From NCBI GenBank assembly GCA_965220045.1, contig OZ244803.1, positions 1,860,001-1,924,000 of the forward strand: DNA of 64,000 nt, read 5' to 3'. The notes below the pieces were generated by a model. The model saw only the letters and a program-made list of their open reading frames with translations. It was not told the DNA's origin and did no database searches. This DNA is from VXOZ01 sp965220045 (lineage in GTDB: Bacteria; Chloroflexota; UBA11872; VXOZ01). The position numbers were made by a program, and so were the translations under genes. Shown piece by piece: positions 62,333-64,000 of this stretch. Position 1 is the stretch's first letter, and each line of letters begins with the position of its first letter.

Positions 62333-63349
62333 TCAAAACGTGAAGTCGTCTAGTTCGTCGCGCGGCGCACGCTCCAGCAGTTCAACCGTCGCTTGGGCCA
62401 CTGTAACACCACCGAAGAGCACCTCATGCAGCAACTCCGTAATCGGCAGTTCCACGTCTAGTTGCTGCGCCAAGCGCACGGCGGCGCGCGTGGTCGGCAC
62501 ACCCTCGGCCACGTTGGTCATTGATGCCAGGATGTCATCGAGGGATTTGCCTTGCGCCAATTGCTCGCCTACGTGACGGTTGCGGCTCTGGCGGCTGGCG
62601 CAGGTCGCCATGAGATCGCCAAGGCCGGCCAGTCCCGCAAAAGTGAGCGGCTGCGCGCCCATGGCCACGCCAAGCCGCGTCATTTCCGCCACCCCACGGG
62701 TAAGCAGGGCGGCTTTCGCGTTGTCGCCAAGTTGCAGGCCGTCGCAGATGCCTGCCACAATCGCCATCACGTTCTTCAGCGCTCCGCCCAGTTCAACGCC
62801 AGAGACATCGGTACTCGTGTATATGCGAAAACGGGGGAGCATCAACAGCGCCCGCGCCTGCCGCGTCAGTGCGGTGTCTGTGCCCGCGAGCACGGCGGCA
62901 GCGGGTTGGCCCTTGGCAATCTCGCGGGCGAGGTTGGGCCCGGAGAGCGCCAGAATGCGATCGGACATGAGATGCGGCAACTCTTCACTGATGAGTGCGG
63001 ACATCGTTTTACCGGCTTCACCCTCAAGACCCTTGGTGGCAGAGACGATAATGGAATCAGCCGTTATGCCTGGCGCGATCCAACGAATGTTCCGCCGCAT
63101 CGCTTCTGAGGGCACCACGAGCAGGATGAGGTCACTGCCTTCCAACGCTTCCAAGGGGTCGCTTGTGATGAGAATGCCCGGCGGTATTTCCGTTCCAGGC
63201 AGGAAGCGCTCGTTCTCCCCCGCCTGCCGCAACTGCGCTGCTTCTGCCTCAGTGCGGGCCAGCCAGCATACGGAGCGGCCCGCTTGAGCGAGTTGCACCG
63301 CGAGCGTGGTGCCCCACGTGCCGGTGCCTACGACAGTTATCACGTTCAC
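62333..63349 (-). CDS. gpsA: Glycerol-3-phosphate dehydrogenase [NAD(P)+]
   Basis: A 338-residue cytoplasmic enzyme. The GTG at 63349 is preferred because the NAD motif ITVVGTGTWGTTLAVQLAQ begins three residues later; a frame extended upstream adds 16 residues without a site. Motifs: VVPSEAMR, SATKGLE, LSGPNLAREIAKGQP, the catalytic Lys in ALKNVMAIVAGICDGL, and CASRQSRNRHVG with the phosphate-binding Arg. GpsA makes sn-glycerol 3-phosphate for membrane lipids. It stands alone, divergent from nothing obvious; the next gene is in the same direction. Confidence 0.93.
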   Translation of the reverse strand: MNVITVVGTGTWGTTLAVQLAQAGRSVCWLARTEAEAAQLRQAGENERFLPGTEIPPGILITSDPLEALEGSDLILLVVPSEAMRRNIRWIAPGITADSIIVSATKGLEGEAGKTMSALISEELPHLMSDRILALSGPNLAREIAKGQPAAAVLAGTDTALTRQARALLMLPRFRIYTSTDVSGVELGGALKNVMAIVAGICDGLQLGDNAKAALLTRGVAEMTRLGVAMGAQPLTFAGLAGLGDLMATCASRQSRNRHVGEQLAQGKSLDDILASMTNVAEGVPTTRAAVRLAQQLDVELPITELLHEVLFGGVTVAQATVELLERAPRDELDDFTF

Positions 63350-63541
63350 GACATCCCCAAAAGTGTGCGCGCCATCGGTACAGTCAAATCGTCCCACCGC
63401 GTGTTCGCGGAGAATGCGGCTGCGGCTCTATGCGATACGCTACGTCTGGTCACTGTCCACTGGCGTGGAAAGAGTACAGTAACCACCGCTGCGGTGAGGA
63501 CTCTTCCAAAACTTCCAGCTTCACTCCTTGCAAGAAAGCGC

Positions 63542-64000
63542 CTAGTAGCCCGCCTCCTTGTCCACCACATTGAGAAGCGATTCGCCGTTGAGAAAACGCC
63601 GCAGGTTCTCTTGGAGGAGCTCGTAGAAGCGATCGTCGTTGTGCGGCGCAGTCCCTGAAGTATGCTGGGTGACAATAACATTTGGCATGTCCCAAAGCTC
63701 AGAATCCGGCGGCAGCGGCTCAGGGTCGGTTACGTCGAGACCGGCGCCTGCGATCCAACCTTCCTTGAGTGCCTGAAGCAGCGGTTCCGCTTGGATGATC
63801 TTGCCGCGGCCGATGTTATAGATGTAGGCGCTCGGCTTCATCGCATGCAACTCGTCAGCGCCGATTAACCCCGTCGTTTCGGGCGTGAGCGGGCAGCACA
63901 CTGCCACGTGGTCTGACTGCCGCAAGAGCTCGTGCAGACCATCTGAGCCAACGAGCATGTCGAGATAGGATGGCTTTTCCTTCGGCCGGCGGCGCTGTCC
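63542..64000 (-). CDS. D-isomer-specific 2-hydroxyacid dehydrogenase (N-terminal part cut by window edge)
   Basis: The frame is open to the right edge, upstream of the first visible Met, giving ~152 residues of the C-terminal part. The catalytic residues are visible: Arg in YNIGRGKII, Glu in DVTDPEPLPP and His in VTQHTSG. The NAD-domain strand CCPLTPETTGLIG precedes them. Substrate cannot be told. A different member of the same family enters the window from the left edge. Confidence 0.88.
   Translation of the reverse strand, partial: GQRRRPKEKPSYLDMLVGSDGLHELLRQSDHVAVCCPLTPETTGLIGADELHAMKPSAYIYNIGRGKIIQAEPLLQALKEGWIAGAGLDVTDPEPLPPDSELWDMPNVIVTQHTSGTAPHNDDRFYELLQENLRRFLNGESLLNVVDKEAGY

Overview
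The window looks like chromosomal DNA of a free-living or host-associated marine-type bacterium, most probably Chloroflexota. I infer this from several features: four Tat-type lipoprotein solute-binding proteins with the same 'twin-Arg ... LAACG' leader, repeated Gfo/Idh/MocA oxidoreductases, a CehA/McbA-like PHP protein, moderately high GC, and short REP-like repeats between genes. The phylum is an inference; the rRNA genes in the window could settle it.

Layout. 1-5.7 kb: a truncated 2-hydroxyacid dehydrogenase, a TPP enzyme, an SRPBCC protein, two small membrane/envelope proteins and a Gfo/Idh oxidoreductase. 6-13 kb: an M16 lipoprotein protease, a Xer-type recombinase, a secreted dienelactone hydrolase and a solute-binding protein. 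13-16 kb: a YprB-like exonuclease, a RelE-type and a HicAB toxin-antitoxin pair, a decayed second 5S rRNA copy and an Smr-domain protein. 16.1-20.1 kb: a 23S-5S rRNA unit on the minus strand with its own promoter and no 16S beside it. Its 23S gene is split by a 660-nt group I intron that encodes a LAGLIDADG endonuclease. 20.5-31 kb: a vWA lipoprotein, Gfo/Idh enzymes, a sterol C-24 methyltransferase homologue, a PD-(D/E)XK-like protein, tRNA-Ala(GGC), RidA and TlyA. 30.6-39.5 kb: a PrsW-NHL fusion, a PHP-type metallohydrolase, a phytoene-desaturase-like oxidoreductase, a solute-binding protein and a methyltransferase. 39.8-49.7 kb: a contiguous plus-strand cluster of eight genes matching the N-methylglutamate route of methylamine oxidation. 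50-57.5 kb: an M14-like protein, two paralogous solute-binding proteins flanking a subtilase-fold protein with an altered catalytic triad, and CcdA. 57.7-64 kb: a molybdopterin oxidoreductase with a fused FeS-NrfD partner, GpsA and a second truncated 2-hydroxyacid dehydrogenase.

How the genes fit together. The 40-50 kb cluster contains all three enzymes of the indirect methylamine pathway: a GmaS/GlnT-type ligase, a three-subunit N-methylglutamate synthase (GATase, GXGXG and FMN subunits) and a four-subunit sarcosine-oxidase-like N-methylglutamate dehydrogenase. Together they would turn methylamine plus glutamate into a C1 unit on tetrahydrofolate and recycle glutamate. The molybdoenzyme and its FeS-NrfD subunit form a membrane-linked redox module. 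The solute-binding proteins, Gfo/Idh enzymes, dienelactone hydrolase and PHP protein suggest uptake and breakdown of carbohydrate- or polyol-like compounds.

The most notable items are the intron-containing unlinked 23S gene, the Erg6-like sterol methyltransferase, the methylamine cluster, the subtilase with Glu/His/Cys in place of Asp/His/Ser, and the PrsW-NHL fusion.
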